A stretch of DNA of 50,460 bases from JAVXCQ01 sp036659415 (GTDB taxonomy: Bacteria > Bacillota > Negativicutes > Acidaminococcales > Acidaminococcaceae): the NCBI GenBank assembly GCA_036659415.1, contig JAVXCQ010000016.1:1-50460 (forward strand). Direction: 5' to 3'. The position numbers were made by a program, and so were the translations under genes. The notes below the pieces were generated by a model, which worked only from the letters and a program-made list of their open reading frames with translations, did no database searches and was not told the origin of the DNA. The first letter of the stretch is position 1. Each line of letters starts with the position of its first letter. Below are positions 15,289 through 24,243 of the stretch, piece by piece.

Positions 15289-16605
15289 CTAAATATTTTC
15301 TATCACGCCTGTTAACTGATCTTGTAGCAACACATATTGCCATTGGTTGCAACTTTTAGCCTGCAAAGCCTCTGCTCTAGCTTGTTCCCTACAATGAGGA
15401 CAACTAGTCGGTTCCACACTGACAATAAAAGCATTTTGATTTCCAAAACGCGTATTGGTAGCAGTACTTTGCCACGTTAAATACCCACGGCACTCTTTGC
15501 AATAATGTACTGTTTCTATTTGTGTTTCATTAATGCCTTCTTCATCGTAATAAATATTCTTCTGTCGGCTCCAACTACCTTGAGCTTGTGCCAATGCTTT
15601 TTTGCTAAGTATAGCACGGTTTTGCCACAGTTGTCCCACCTCGCTGATTAATTGTTCCACTCTGGCCATACAAGCCGCAGGTTGAGGACGCAAGGCACTT
15701 TGGTCAGGTTCGATGACTTGACTGTAATCTAGCTCGGCCATCGCCAAAATAATACCAGTATTAACATAGGGTAGTGCCGCTTCGACGGAATAACCACCCT
15801 CTAGCACCGCAATATCTGCCTGTAGTTTATCTGCAAGACTGGCATAGCCTTGTGCGGTCACCGCCATCGAGGCTAAAGGATCACTAAAATGATTATCCTG
15901 CCCGGCGGAATTAATGACTATTTCCGGTGCGAAATCGTCAAGCAGGGGTTTAATTAAGCCATCAAACAATCGGTGAATACCTGCATCCCCAGTACCCGGC
16001 AAGAGCGGCAAATTAATAGTAGTGCCAAACGCCCCAGGACTACCTGCTTCATTAGGAAAGCCTGTACCTGGGTAGAGCGTGCGTCCATCTTGATGAAAAG
16101 AAATATACAAGGTATCAGGGTCGTGATAGAAAATATCCTGAGAGCCATCACCATGATGCACATCCGTATCCACAATCGCAATCCGCTTTACGCCATAAGT
16201 TTTGCGTAAATAACTCACAAGGATTGCTTCAATATTAATCACGCAAAAGCCCCTAATACCATGCACTACGCGCATTGCATGATGTCCCGGTGGTCTGACC
16301 AAAGCAAAACTTCTTTTGACCTCTCCACGCATCACCGCATCCGCCGCTGTTAAGCAACTACCAGCTGACACCAAATGTGCCGGCGTAATAAGTTGGCTCA
16401 GCTGGGGTACACCAATATGTACCCGTTCCAAATCGTTCAGCGTAGCCAATCGTGGTTTATATTCTCTAATTTGTGGTAAATCGAAAATACCCTCTTCTAC
16501 TAACTGGTCGCGGGTATACAGCAAACGTTCCTGTCGCTCCGGGTGGGTAGGACTAATCATCCAATCAAATGCCGGAAAAAACACCAAGCCTAAATTCGGT
16601 TTCAA
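15289..16605 (-). CDS. Histone deacetylase-like (AcuC-type) zinc amidohydrolase with C-terminal zinc ribbon
   Basis: A 438-residue protein with an arginase/deacetylase fold in its first 300 residues. RPPGHHA holds the tandem histidines; DTDVHHGDGSQDIF has the zinc aspartate and histidine; NSAGQDNHFSDPLA the second aspartate; and LEGGYS the closing loop. All catalytic residues are present. An extra C-terminal domain has two cysteine pairs, CKEC and CPHC, separated by about 35 residues, which looks like a zinc ribbon. Bacterial relatives remove acyl groups from lysines or polyamines; the substrate here is unknown. It overlaps the hydantoinase-like gene by 4 nt, so the two probably act together. 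Confidence 0.85.
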   Translation of the reverse strand: MKPNLGLVFFPAFDWMISPTHPERQERLLYTRDQLVEEGIFDLPQIREYKPRLATLNDLERVHIGVPQLSQLITPAHLVSAGSCLTAADAVMRGEVKRSFALVRPPGHHAMRVVHGIRGFCVINIEAILVSYLRKTYGVKRIAIVDTDVHHGDGSQDIFYHDPDTLYISFHQDGRTLYPGTGFPNEAGSPGAFGTTINLPLLPGTGDAGIHRLFDGLIKPLLDDFAPEIVINSAGQDNHFSDPLASMAVTAQGYASLADKLQADIAVLEGGYSVEAALPYVNTGIILAMAELDYSQVIEPDQSALRPQPAACMARVEQLISEVGQLWQNRAILSKKALAQAQGSWSRQKNIYYDEEGINETQIETVHYCKECRGYLTWQSTATNTRFGNQNAFIVSVEPTSCPHCREQARAEALQAKSCNQWQYVLLQDQLTGVIENI

Positions 16606-18257
16606 AATGCCACCTCCCGACCGGTTATTTTGTGCAAAATACCGGGTTGCAATTGCATTTTTAAAGTAATGATTTTACCTGTAGTATAGGAGTCGTGGAG
16701 AGTAAAAAATTCTTCGTAGCTTAGAGTTTCGACATCTTGCGTAGGCATTTGCCACCTTTGTGCCGCTGTTAAGAGCCAGCTCTTGAGGATGGCTTCCGCC
16801 TGCTCCCGCTGCAAAGTTGCTGGCAACCGTTTTCTAAGCCCAGCTTCGGGAATACTGTAAAACCCCTCCGTAGTATCTGCCCGCAAAGTCCCTGTCAACG
16901 TTGGCCTCGCCAAAGCCGCTCCCACTGCATTGGCTACCATCGCACCCGAAGGGATTTGAACCGGTAGTTGAAGCTCTTGGCCGAGCTGTGTTACTAGTCC
17001 CGGTGCACCGCCGCCAACACCAATTAATAACTGTGGTTCAAAGGGAGTGCCGTTCATAATATCATTAACCGTGTACACGGGTTGAACCCGCCAATCTTTC
17101 AACATGGCCGTAATTGTTGTTGCCAAGGTTTGTGTGGCCGTAGCGATAATACGCCTCGCCACCTGTTGCGGGGTTTCTCCCGGTTCCGTTAACTGCTCCA
17201 TAGCCGCCAATGCCGCGATGCCATTACCAAAAGTTACCAGCCCTGCTACCAGCAGGGCATCTGTCAAAGTCGGAGCGGCACCGCCCAAAGCCATGGCTTT
17301 ACCGCTTCGCTGCGGTCCCACTTGCAAAACATCTGCCACCCTCGTTACTAGGCTGTCCCCGCCTATACCCACAGAACGTAGATAAAAAGAACGCACTGCC
17401 GTATTATAACCAGCCACCTGTGCCCCTTTGGGGGCTAGGAGCGGTTTACCGTTTTGCCAAAAAGCAATATCCGTTGTGGTACCGCCTACATCGAGGGAGA
17501 TAGCGTCTAGTGTCGGTGCTCCCAGTGCCTCAATACCTAACACGCTAGCCGCCGGCCCCGTAAAAATAGCCTCTACCGGTTGGGTGAGTGCCGCCGCTAA
17601 CGGTAGCGTTCCCCCATCCGCCTTTAAAACCTGTAAAGGCGCTGTAATCTTCCGCTCCGCCATGCTGAGCTCAACCTGTGTTGCAAAAGTTTTAAACGCC
17701 TCATAAACCGTCGCTGCAAAATAAGCCGAATTGGTTCTGCGGACAAAATTCAGTTCCCCCGATAGCTCCGAACCGCTAAAAATCTTCTCGAAGCCCAATG
17801 GTGCCAATTGAGCAACAACTTTTTGTTCATTGACCGGATTACGAACTGCAAACTTACCGGAAACAGCGGCTACCCGTGCCTCAAGGTTTAGCTTAAGCCT
17901 CTCCGGCTCTAGTGCCGGTGCCGTAATCACCTGCCCCCTGTGGTCAATATAACCAGTAAGTACTTCCGGTGTAACAGGAAATTTGCCTACCGTCGACATT
18001 CCCGGCCCCGGCATCACGGCCAAAAACACCGGTGCGTTTTTCCCCTCGGCGAGAGTATTAGTCACCAGTGTACTGGAAATGACGACTCGTTCAATGGCCG
18101 CCACACTTTGTTGTGTTAAAACGCTATCTAAGGCTTGCAAAATACCAGTTAAGATTTGTTCCTGGGTCGTAGCTACTTTAGCTTGTTGCACGATTGCTCC
18201 GTCCGCAATTAAAACCGCATCAGTAAACGTTCCGCCTACGTCAATTCCTAATAACAT
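16602..18257 (-). CDS. Hydantoinase/oxoprolinase A-type ATP-dependent enzyme subunit
   Basis: A 551-residue protein of the HyuA / acetophenone- and acetone-carboxylase beta family with an actin-like ATPase fold. Phosphate-binding loops are LLGIDVGGTFTDAVL near the N-terminus and ISLDVGGTTTDIAFW near residue 260; VVISSTLVTNTLAEGK is also conserved. Relatives couple ATP hydrolysis to opening cyclic amides or to carboxylation, normally with a HyuB partner. No HyuB gene is present here. The ATG at 18257 is preferred because GGGAG lies eight bases upstream; a GTG at 18266 would add three residues. First gene of the operon ending with the phosphoesterase. Confidence 0.85.
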   Translation of the reverse strand: MLLGIDVGGTFTDAVLIADGAIVQQAKVATTQEQILTGILQALDSVLTQQSVAAIERVVISSTLVTNTLAEGKNAPVFLAVMPGPGMSTVGKFPVTPEVLTGYIDHRGQVITAPALEPERLKLNLEARVAAVSGKFAVRNPVNEQKVVAQLAPLGFEKIFSGSELSGELNFVRRTNSAYFAATVYEAFKTFATQVELSMAERKITAPLQVLKADGGTLPLAAALTQPVEAIFTGPAASVLGIEALGAPTLDAISLDVGGTTTDIAFWQNGKPLLAPKGAQVAGYNTAVRSFYLRSVGIGGDSLVTRVADVLQVGPQRSGKAMALGGAAPTLTDALLVAGLVTFGNGIAALAAMEQLTEPGETPQQVARRIIATATQTLATTITAMLKDWRVQPVYTVNDIMNGTPFEPQLLIGVGGGAPGLVTQLGQELQLPVQIPSGAMVANAVGAALARPTLTGTLRADTTEGFYSIPEAGLRKRLPATLQREQAEAILKSWLLTAAQRWQMPTQDVETLSYEEFFTLHDSYTTGKIITLKMQLQPGILHKITGREVAF

Positions 18258-18395
18258 CCGCAACACTCCCTCATCTTGCTAGCCCTCTGGTTCAGCCTAA
18301 CTTACACCTTGTTTCATACCTATATTATAACAGTTAAAAAGGAAAATATCCCCTTTTTTCCCAGTGCTGTGCCCCCCATTAAAGGTTGCCTTCCC

Positions 18396-18424
18396 TTGAC
18401 CATTATTCTTTTAAAAGCTATACT
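18396..18424 (+). promoter_or_regulatory. Promoter of the ferric-type ABC importer operon
   Basis: TTGACC (18396-18401) and TATACT (18419-18424) with a 17-nt spacer, about 75 bases before the binding-protein ATG. I see no Fur-box-like palindrome around it. Confidence 0.75.
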
Positions 18425-18507
18425 TGAAATAAGAAGCAGAGCGGACGAACAGGCATTCTTTTTGTCTAAACCGCTGTACGCTACAAAAAAACTTAGGAGG
18501 TCGTATT

Positions 18508-19548
18508 ATGAAAACATCACTCAAACTTGCAGCACTCCTTACCTTAGCCTTGCTAGTCACCGCCGGCTGTGGCTCCTCCAAGCCCGCTGACACCAAAAAA
18601 GCCGCTGAAGAAAAAGTGCTCACGGTCTACACCGCACGCAGTGAATCTCTGAATAATGCCGTCATTCCTCAATTTGAAAAAGACACCGGCATTAAAGTAA
18701 ACGTCGTCATCGCCGGCACTGGTGAAGTCGTTAAACGGGTTAAATCCGAAAAAGCTAATCCTCTGGGGGACGTCCTCTGGGCAGGTAGTGAAGCAATGCT
18801 AGCTTCCTCCAAAGACCTTTTTATGGACTATACTTCCAAAGAAAACGACAAAATGCAAGCCGGTTTTAAAAACACTACCGGTACTTTTACACCAGCCTTT
18901 TCTGACCCGACGGTAATGATTGTCAACACCAAACTCAAAGGCGATATGAAACTGGATAGCTTTGCTGACCTGCTTAACCCTGAACTCAAAGGGAAAATCG
19001 CTTTTGGTGACCCTGTTAACTCAAGTTCCGCTTTCCAATCCTTGGTTGCCATGCTCTATGGCATGGGTAACGGCGATCCCCTCGGTGCCAACGCTTGGAA
19101 TTACATGGATAAATTTATTGCCAATTTGGACGGCAAAATGTCCAATAGCTCGAGCCAGGTTTACAAAGGCGTAGCTGGCGGTGAATATGTGGTTGGTCTT
19201 ACTTGGGAAGATCCTGCCGCCACTCTTGTTAAAGGCGGTGCTCCTGTAGCCGTAGTCTTCCCAACTGAAGGCGCACTTTATGCTCCCCAGTCCGTACAAA
19301 TTATTAAAAACTGTAAGCACCCTGAAAACGCTAAACTATTTATCGACTATATGCTGTCCGAAAAAATTCAAAACGCTGTTGGTCAAAACCTCACCGTCCG
19401 CCCTTTGCGTAAAGATGCAAAATTGGCAGATTATATGACTCCTGCCAATAAAATTAAATTAGTCCCTAATTTTGATGAAAAATGGGTTTCTGAAAACAAA
19501 GGTAAAATCACTAAACTATTTAGCGAACATATGGAAAAATCCATGTAA
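18508..19548 (+). CDS. ABC importer substrate-binding lipoprotein (AfuA/FbpA-like)
   Basis: A 346-residue extracellular solute-binding protein. The signal peptide ends with lipobox VTAGC (C21), so it is membrane-anchored. The mature part opens with LTVYTARSESLNNAVIPQFEKDTGIKV, typical of ferric and related class II binding proteins; later blocks are GDVLWAGSEAML, GKIAFGDPVNSSSAF and NAKLFIDYMLSEKIQ. The paired C-terminal tyrosines that bind iron in classical FbpA are not evident, so another ligand such as a phosphonate or polyamine is possible. AGGAGG precedes the ATG. ATPase and permease genes follow after an intervening terminator. Confidence 0.85.
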   Translation: MKTSLKLAALLTLALLVTAGCGSSKPADTKKAAEEKVLTVYTARSESLNNAVIPQFEKDTGIKVNVVIAGTGEVVKRVKSEKANPLGDVLWAGSEAMLASSKDLFMDYTSKENDKMQAGFKNTTGTFTPAFSDPTVMIVNTKLKGDMKLDSFADLLNPELKGKIAFGDPVNSSSAFQSLVAMLYGMGNGDPLGANAWNYMDKFIANLDGKMSNSSSQVYKGVAGGEYVVGLTWEDPAATLVKGGAPVAVVFPTEGALYAPQSVQIIKNCKHPENAKLFIDYMLSEKIQNAVGQNLTVRPLRKDAKLADYMTPANKIKLVPNFDEKWVSENKGKITKLFSEHMEKSM

Positions 19549-19570
19549 GTGCCTCTTACTGGACCAAGTA

Positions 19571-19597
19571 AAAAGGGCTCTTCGTGAGCCCTTTTTT
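19571..19597 (+). terminator. Intra-operon terminator after the binding-protein gene
   Basis: AAAAGGGCTC-TTCGT-GAGCCCTTTT hairpin with T-run, 22 bases after the binding-protein stop and about 40 bases before the ATPase ATG. Partial read-through would give more binding protein than transporter core, as is common in ABC importers. Confidence 0.85.
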
Positions 19598-19635
19598 CAC
19601 TATTTGCCCGCTATTGATGAAAGCAGGAATTAAGC

Positions 19636-20742
19636 ATGAGTGTAGCAATCACTATTGACCAAGTTATTAAACGCTTCGGCAACAACACTATTATCGATGG
19701 TTTGTCCCTCGACGTTGCTCCCGGAGAATTTTTCACTCTTTTAGGTCCCTCCGGTTGCGGAAAAACCACCTTACTACGCATGATTATCGGTTTCAATTCC
19801 ATTGAAGGCGGTACTATTAAAATTGACAATAAACTAATTAACGATATTCCCACCAATCTTCGTAATATGGGTATGGTTTTTCAAAACTATGCCATCTTTC
19901 CTCACCTGTCCGTAGCCGAAAATGTTGCTTTTGGTCTGAAAACCCGCAAAACACCGGCGGCAGAAGTAACAGCCCTCGTTGATGAAATTTTGGAAATAGT
20001 CAAAATTGGTCATCTCAAAAACAGAATGCCCACCCAACTTTCCGGCGGGCAACAACAGCGGGTGGCATTAGCTCGCGCCATTGTTATTCACCCCCAGGTC
20101 TTGTTAATGGACGAGCCACTTTCCAATCTAGATGCGAAATTACGAGTAGAAATGCGTAACGCCATTAAAAAAATCCAACAAAAAATCGGTATCACTACCA
20201 TCTATGTTACCCATGACCAAGAAGAAGCCTTAGCCGTTTCTGATCGTATTGCTGTCATGAATGATGGTATTATTCAGCAGATCGGCTCACCCCAACAAAT
20301 TTATCAAAGACCTAACAATTTATTTGTTTCCACTTTTATTGGTTTATCCAACGTCTTACAAGGAACTCTCACCGTCCAAGACGGGTGCAAGTCACTTAAC
20401 CTCTATGGGGCGATTTTCCCTCTGACAAATTTAGTGCCTACGGTTACGGACGGTCAAGCAGTCTGCGTAGCTATTCGGCCAGAAGAATTTATCATTAATC
20501 CCGTCACGTCCCCCGGTGGTATCAGCGCCGTCATTAAAAACAGCGTTTTTCTCGGCGTTACTACCCACTATTTTCTTGAACTAGCCTCTGGGCAGGAAAT
20601 AGAGGTCATTCAACCCTCGGAAATTGGCAGTATTATCCCCCCGGAAACTCCTGTCCAGCTCAGCTTGCAACTAGCTAAAATCAATGTATTCCTTGCTGAC
20701 GGCAGTGCCTCACTAATTGCAGGAAGTGATAACTCATGCTAA
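19636..20742 (+). CDS. ABC importer ATPase (FbpC/PotA-like)
   Basis: A 368-residue nucleotide-binding subunit. Walker A is GPSGCGKTT, the Q-loop lies in MVFQNYAIFPHL, the signature is LSGGQQQRVALARA, Walker B is VLLMDEPLSNLD, and the H-loop is YVTHDQEEA. Residues after about 240 form the TOBE regulatory region seen in FbpC and PotA subunits. It powers uptake of the ligand captured by the lipoprotein upstream. Its last codons overlap the permease start by 7 nt. Confidence 0.92.
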   Translation: MSVAITIDQVIKRFGNNTIIDGLSLDVAPGEFFTLLGPSGCGKTTLLRMIIGFNSIEGGTIKIDNKLINDIPTNLRNMGMVFQNYAIFPHLSVAENVAFGLKTRKTPAAEVTALVDEILEIVKIGHLKNRMPTQLSGGQQQRVALARAIVIHPQVLLMDEPLSNLDAKLRVEMRNAIKKIQQKIGITTIYVTHDQEEALAVSDRIAVMNDGIIQQIGSPQQIYQRPNNLFVSTFIGLSNVLQGTLTVQDGCKSLNLYGAIFPLTNLVPTVTDGQAVCVAIRPEEFIINPVTSPGGISAVIKNSVFLGVTTHYFLELASGQEIEVIQPSEIGSIIPPETPVQLSLQLAKINVFLADGSASLIAGSDNSC

Positions 20743-22400
20743 CAAACCTCAAAAAGCGCTTTAATGTTTGGCTAGCACTAGTCTTAGTGCTTCTAGCTTT
20801 TTTTGCACTCTTTGTTATTTACCCCTTAACTTTAATTTTATACCAAAGTGTGGTCGACCCCGTTAATTCCAAACTAACTTGGGACTATTTCGCCAAGTTT
20901 TTTGCCCGCAAATATTATTGGAGTACCTTGGTCAACAGCTTCTCCGTTACCATTTGTGCTACCCTTGTAGCTTCAGCCATCGGCCTACCCATGGCCTACG
21001 TCCTGCGTAGCGTCAAAATTCCCGGTAGCAAATATCTGAATATTTTAATTGTCATTTCCTACCTATCACCTCCATTTATTGGCGCTTATGCGTGGATTCA
21101 GCTCTTAGGTCGTAACGGCTTTATTACCCAAATTCTTAATTCCCTTTTTGGCATTAAGTTTGGCGGCATTTATGGGTTTGCCGGCATTGTCCTCGTTTTC
21201 TCTTTGCAATCTTTTCCCTTAATCTATATGTATGTTTCCGGTGCCCTCAAAAATCTAGATAATTCTCTGAACGAGGCGGCTGAAAGTTTGGGTTGTAGCT
21301 CTTTTCAGCGCGTGCGCACGATTATTCTGCCCCTAGTAATGCCCTCCTTACTCGCCGGTTCTCTTTTAGTTTTCATGCGCGTTTTTTCTGACTTTGGTAC
21401 ACCAATGTTAATCGGCGAAGGCTTTAAAACTTTTCCAGTTTTAATCTACACTCAATTCATGGGCGAAGTCAGCACGGACGACCATTTTGCCGCTTCTTTG
21501 TGCGTCATCGTCATCGTGATTACCCTTTTATTATTCTTCCTGCAACGCTATGTTGCCAGCCGTTATGCCTATTCCATGACCGCTTTAAAGCCCATGGAAG
21601 CCGTAACCGCTCAGGGTAGCAAAAAGTTCTTTTCTTATCTTTTCGTTTATGGGGTCACCTTTTTTGCCATTTTACCTCAATTGACGGTCATCATTACGTC
21701 TTTCTTAGAAACGAGCGGCGGCGATGTCTATACCGGTAAGTTTGCCCTCGACAATTATCGCAACACCTTGTTTGCCAAAGATAATGACGCTATTTTAAAC
21801 ACCTATCTGTTTGGTCTATGCGCCATTGTTATTGTAGTTGTCCTCGGTATTCTCATCTCCTACCTTACCGCCCGCAAAAAGTCTGTGTTAACTAATATTT
21901 TGGATACCGTTACCATGTTCCCCTATATTATTCCTGGTTCTGTACTTGGTATCTCCTTTTTATACGCCTTTAACCGTTCTCCACTCATTTTAAGTGGCAC
22001 CGCTTTGATTATTATCCTCTCGCTAGCAATTCGCCGTATGCCTTACACCATTCGTTCCAGTACTGCGATTATTTCACAAATTAGCCCCAGCATGGAAGAA
22101 GCTGCGGTCAGTTTAGGAGCCAGTGAGCTTAAATCTTTTTGGAAAATAACCATTCCCATGATGCTACCCGGTGTTTTTGCCGGAGCGATTATGAGCTGGA
22201 TCACCTTGATAAGTGAACTTAGCTCCTCCATTATTCTTTATACTAGCGAAACCAGTACCCTGACGGTAGCCATTTATGCTGAGGTTATTCGCAGTAACTT
22301 TGGTAACGCAGCCGCTTATTCTACGGTTTTAACGCTCACCTCCATTATTTCCCTCCTCATTTTCTTTAGATTAACCCATAATCAAGATATCAGTGTCTAA
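20736..22400 (+). CDS. ABC importer permease, two-domain FbpB type
   Basis: A 554-residue integral membrane protein with about twelve predicted helices. It contains two copies of the binding-protein-dependent transport domain, each with an EAA coupling loop: EAAESLGCSSFQRVRTIILP around residue 185 and EEAAVSLGASELKSFWKITI around residue 450. Fused double-length permeases like this are typical of ferric (FbpB/AfuB) and some phosphonate importers, and a single chain forms the whole channel. It is the last gene of the operon. Confidence 0.9.
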   Translation: MLTNLKKRFNVWLALVLVLLAFFALFVIYPLTLILYQSVVDPVNSKLTWDYFAKFFARKYYWSTLVNSFSVTICATLVASAIGLPMAYVLRSVKIPGSKYLNILIVISYLSPPFIGAYAWIQLLGRNGFITQILNSLFGIKFGGIYGFAGIVLVFSLQSFPLIYMYVSGALKNLDNSLNEAAESLGCSSFQRVRTIILPLVMPSLLAGSLLVFMRVFSDFGTPMLIGEGFKTFPVLIYTQFMGEVSTDDHFAASLCVIVIVITLLLFFLQRYVASRYAYSMTALKPMEAVTAQGSKKFFSYLFVYGVTFFAILPQLTVIITSFLETSGGDVYTGKFALDNYRNTLFAKDNDAILNTYLFGLCAIVIVVVLGILISYLTARKKSVLTNILDTVTMFPYIIPGSVLGISFLYAFNRSPLILSGTALIIILSLAIRRMPYTIRSSTAIISQISPSMEEAAVSLGASELKSFWKITIPMMLPGVFAGAIMSWITLISELSSSIILYTSETSTLTVAIYAEVIRSNFGNAAAYSTVLTLTSIISLLIFFRLTHNQDISV

Positions 22401-22401
22401 A

Positions 22402-22455
22402 CGTAAATAAAAAAACAGTCTTGAGCAAAAGCTCAAGACTGTTTTTTTATTTACG
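22402..22455. terminator. Bidirectional terminator with perfect 25-bp stem
   Basis: Bases 22402-22426 are perfectly complementary to 22431-22455 around an AAAA loop. The outer part is A/T-only and gives a T-run on both strands, so it ends the importer operon and the convergent PAP2 gene. The right arm contains the last two codons and stop of the PAP2 gene. Confidence 0.9.
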
Positions 22456-22962
22456 GATAAATCTTAAAGCCAGATAGCCGGCACTAAGTCCCAAAACTGC
22501 CCCCGCCAACACATCGCTAGGAAAATGCACAAAAAGATAATTGCGAGAAAAGCCCATCAAAAGTGCAAGACCAGTAGCTAGATAACCCCACCAGCGTTTA
22601 GCCGACCACAAAATAGGAACCACACTAAACGCCGCCGTAGCGTGTCCGGAGGGACAGGAAAAGTTGCTCGGTGCCGCAATAAGTAGCGCCACTAACGGTT
22701 CCAGTTGGCAAGGTCGGGGTCTAGCAATTAAATCTTTGAGCACCCATACTACCGCCGCTGTCAACACCAGTACCCACAGTATAGCCACGCCATGTAGGCG
22801 ATAGCGCCGCCACAACAGTAATAGCATACCCATGACTAACCATACCATACCCTCTTCACCCACAGCCGAAATCTTAATCATCACCGTATTAAGTAGCGGC
22901 GTATGGAGAGTCTGCACAAAATGTAAAAATCCCAACTCACCAGCTAGTAAAACCTCATACAT
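22447..22962 (-). CDS. PAP2-family membrane phosphatase
   Basis: A 171-residue membrane protein with the three phosphatase motifs of the PAP2 superfamily: KDLIARPRP, CPSGHATAAF and SRNYLFVHFPSD. About five hydrophobic segments surround them. Relatives dephosphorylate undecaprenyl pyrophosphate, phosphatidic acid or phosphatidylglycerol phosphate at the outer face of the membrane; recycling of the undecaprenyl carrier for peptidoglycan is the likeliest role but is inferred. The ATG follows AAGGTGG. Confidence 0.85.
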   Translation of the reverse strand: MYEVLLAGELGFLHFVQTLHTPLLNTVMIKISAVGEEGMVWLVMGMLLLLWRRYRLHGVAILWVLVLTAAVVWVLKDLIARPRPCQLEPLVALLIAAPSNFSCPSGHATAAFSVVPILWSAKRWWGYLATGLALLMGFSRNYLFVHFPSDVLAGAVLGLSAGYLALRFIRK

Positions 22963-23008
22963 CGTATTCCCACCTTCGTGCTCTTTTCACCTATTGGTAA
23001 CCTGCAAA

Positions 23009-23052
23009 AAAGCTGTTTTAAACTAAGCAGAAACGCCCATTTAAAACAGCTT
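23009..23052 (-). terminator. Terminator of the thioesterase-CofE-like operon
   Basis: AAGCTGTTTTAAA pairs with TTTAAAACAGCTT across an 18-nt loop; on the minus strand the stem is followed by six T. The loop is unusually large. Confidence 0.75.
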
Positions 23053-23057
23053 GCTTT

Positions 23058-23702
23058 TTATTTTTTATAAGCTTTAATAATAACGATTGGTGTTTTTTGA
23101 CTACCATTGCCAAAAGGATTATCAATCAGAATTTGTTCGACCTCGGCAGCATTAACACCACGAGAAACGCCTAGTACACAAGCACGTTTGAGGTCGTTAA
23201 CATCGGCCACGGCTGCACCAAAGCAACCTGTTGCTTTAACTATCGCCTCTGCTACTTGAGCCGGCTCACTGGGGCCATAAACAATATGTTTATCATAAGG
23301 AGGCATCGTGCCAGTCACGTCGTCAATCAAACGTGCTTGCTCCCCTGCCATACGATAAAACACACCGGAAACACCCACACATTTGGCAGCAAAGCCACAA
23401 ACTACCGCACCCAAAACACGATACTTGCCTTCCACGTCCATTAGCGATTGCATACTGTTCCAACCGGCAATACTACCCCAAGAAGGAAATAATTGGGAGA
23501 GGGTTTTAGCCAAAAAACACGGTTTGAAATCCTCCGGTCTTTTAGCGCGTCCTTGCGTAATGGCCACAACACTTTCCGCTACACAAATAACGTCCTGCGG
23601 GCCAATCTTGTCTTGTCCGTATTCTTTGATTGCCGCCACAATATCGTCATGCACCGTTAGAATTCTAGTCGGTACTGGAAGAATTTCATATTTATTTGCC
23701 AT
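23058..23702 (-). CDS. CofE-like (F420-0:gamma-glutamyl ligase family) protein, short form
   Basis: A 214-residue protein of the CofE amide-ligase family. It shows YEILPVPTRILTVHDDIV, DVICVAESVVAITQGR, a TGTMPPYD loop and GCFGAAVADVNDLKRACVLG. In F420-producing organisms CofE adds glutamate to F420-0 using GTP, but no F420 genes are visible here, so the acceptor is probably something else. ATG at 23702 is preferred because GGGGG lies eight bases upstream; a GTG at 23711 would add three residues. It overlaps the preceding unknown gene by 11 nt and ends an operon with a hotdog thioesterase. A longer homologue lies at 24825-26009. Confidence 0.78.
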   Translation of the reverse strand: MANKYEILPVPTRILTVHDDIVAAIKEYGQDKIGPQDVICVAESVVAITQGRAKRPEDFKPCFLAKTLSQLFPSWGSIAGWNSMQSLMDVEGKYRVLGAVVCGFAAKCVGVSGVFYRMAGEQARLIDDVTGTMPPYDKHIVYGPSEPAQVAEAIVKATGCFGAAVADVNDLKRACVLGVSRGVNAAEVEQILIDNPFGNGSQKTPIVIIKAYKK

Positions 23703-24243
23703 TACCAGCACCCCCGACTAAAGTTCGTATTTCTTCACCCATAATAGTAAAAAAAGTCTTACGAATGTAGATGTCTTTCCGCGCCAAGCCATTATAATAA
23801 ACAGCAGCGTCCATATCCACCATATGTGCTAGGGCTTCTTTAATAGTTAGGCCATTATTGGCCACAAAACGCAAAGTAACAATTAGCGGTTTGACACCCT
23901 TACTTTTAAGCATCAACGCCTCAAAATAGTTATCCGAGCGCCGTCTATCAGCGGTTTCCACATGTCCAAAAACTGTCGCCGCATCAAATTGTTCCTGTGG
24001 TAAATACGGCCGCACAAACACATCTAGAATAGCCGCTTCTTCCTTACCCTCATTGACAAGGGGCATACCCAAGGAAAATACTGCTTCTGTTGCCGTCATG
24101 CTTTCTAGTACTAAAGGCGTTCTTTTTGCTGCCAAAATTTTCGTATCATCGGTAGCTTTAGTCCACGCATACACCACAATCACCGCAAACCCTAGAGCAG
24201 CCAGTGCTACCAGCCCACCAATAATTTGTAAAATCATATCCAT
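23692..24243 (-). CDS. Unknown protein with one N-terminal membrane segment
   Basis: A 183-residue protein I do not recognise. Residues 3-27 form a single hydrophobic helix (ILQIIGGLVALAALGFAVIV); the rest, about 155 residues, is soluble and mixed alpha/beta with many charged residues, for example GHVETADRRRSDNYFEALML. No cysteines or catalytic signature stand out. Its start overlaps the thioesterase stop (TAATG) and its end overlaps the short CofE-like gene, so translation of the three is coupled. It may anchor the CofE-like enzyme at the membrane, but that is speculation. Confidence 0.7.
   Translation of the reverse strand: MDMILQIIGGLVALAALGFAVIVVYAWTKATDDTKILAAKRTPLVLESMTATEAVFSLGMPLVNEGKEEAAILDVFVRPYLPQEQFDAATVFGHVETADRRRSDNYFEALMLKSKGVKPLIVTLRFVANNGLTIKEALAHMVDMDAAVYYNGLARKDIYIRKTFFTIMGEEIRTLVGGAGNGK

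Noticed and set aside
18396..18507. Fur-regulated iron operon
   Set aside because: The importer looks ferric-type, but no Fur-box palindrome was found and the iron-binding tyrosine pair is not evident, so iron as ligand is left open.
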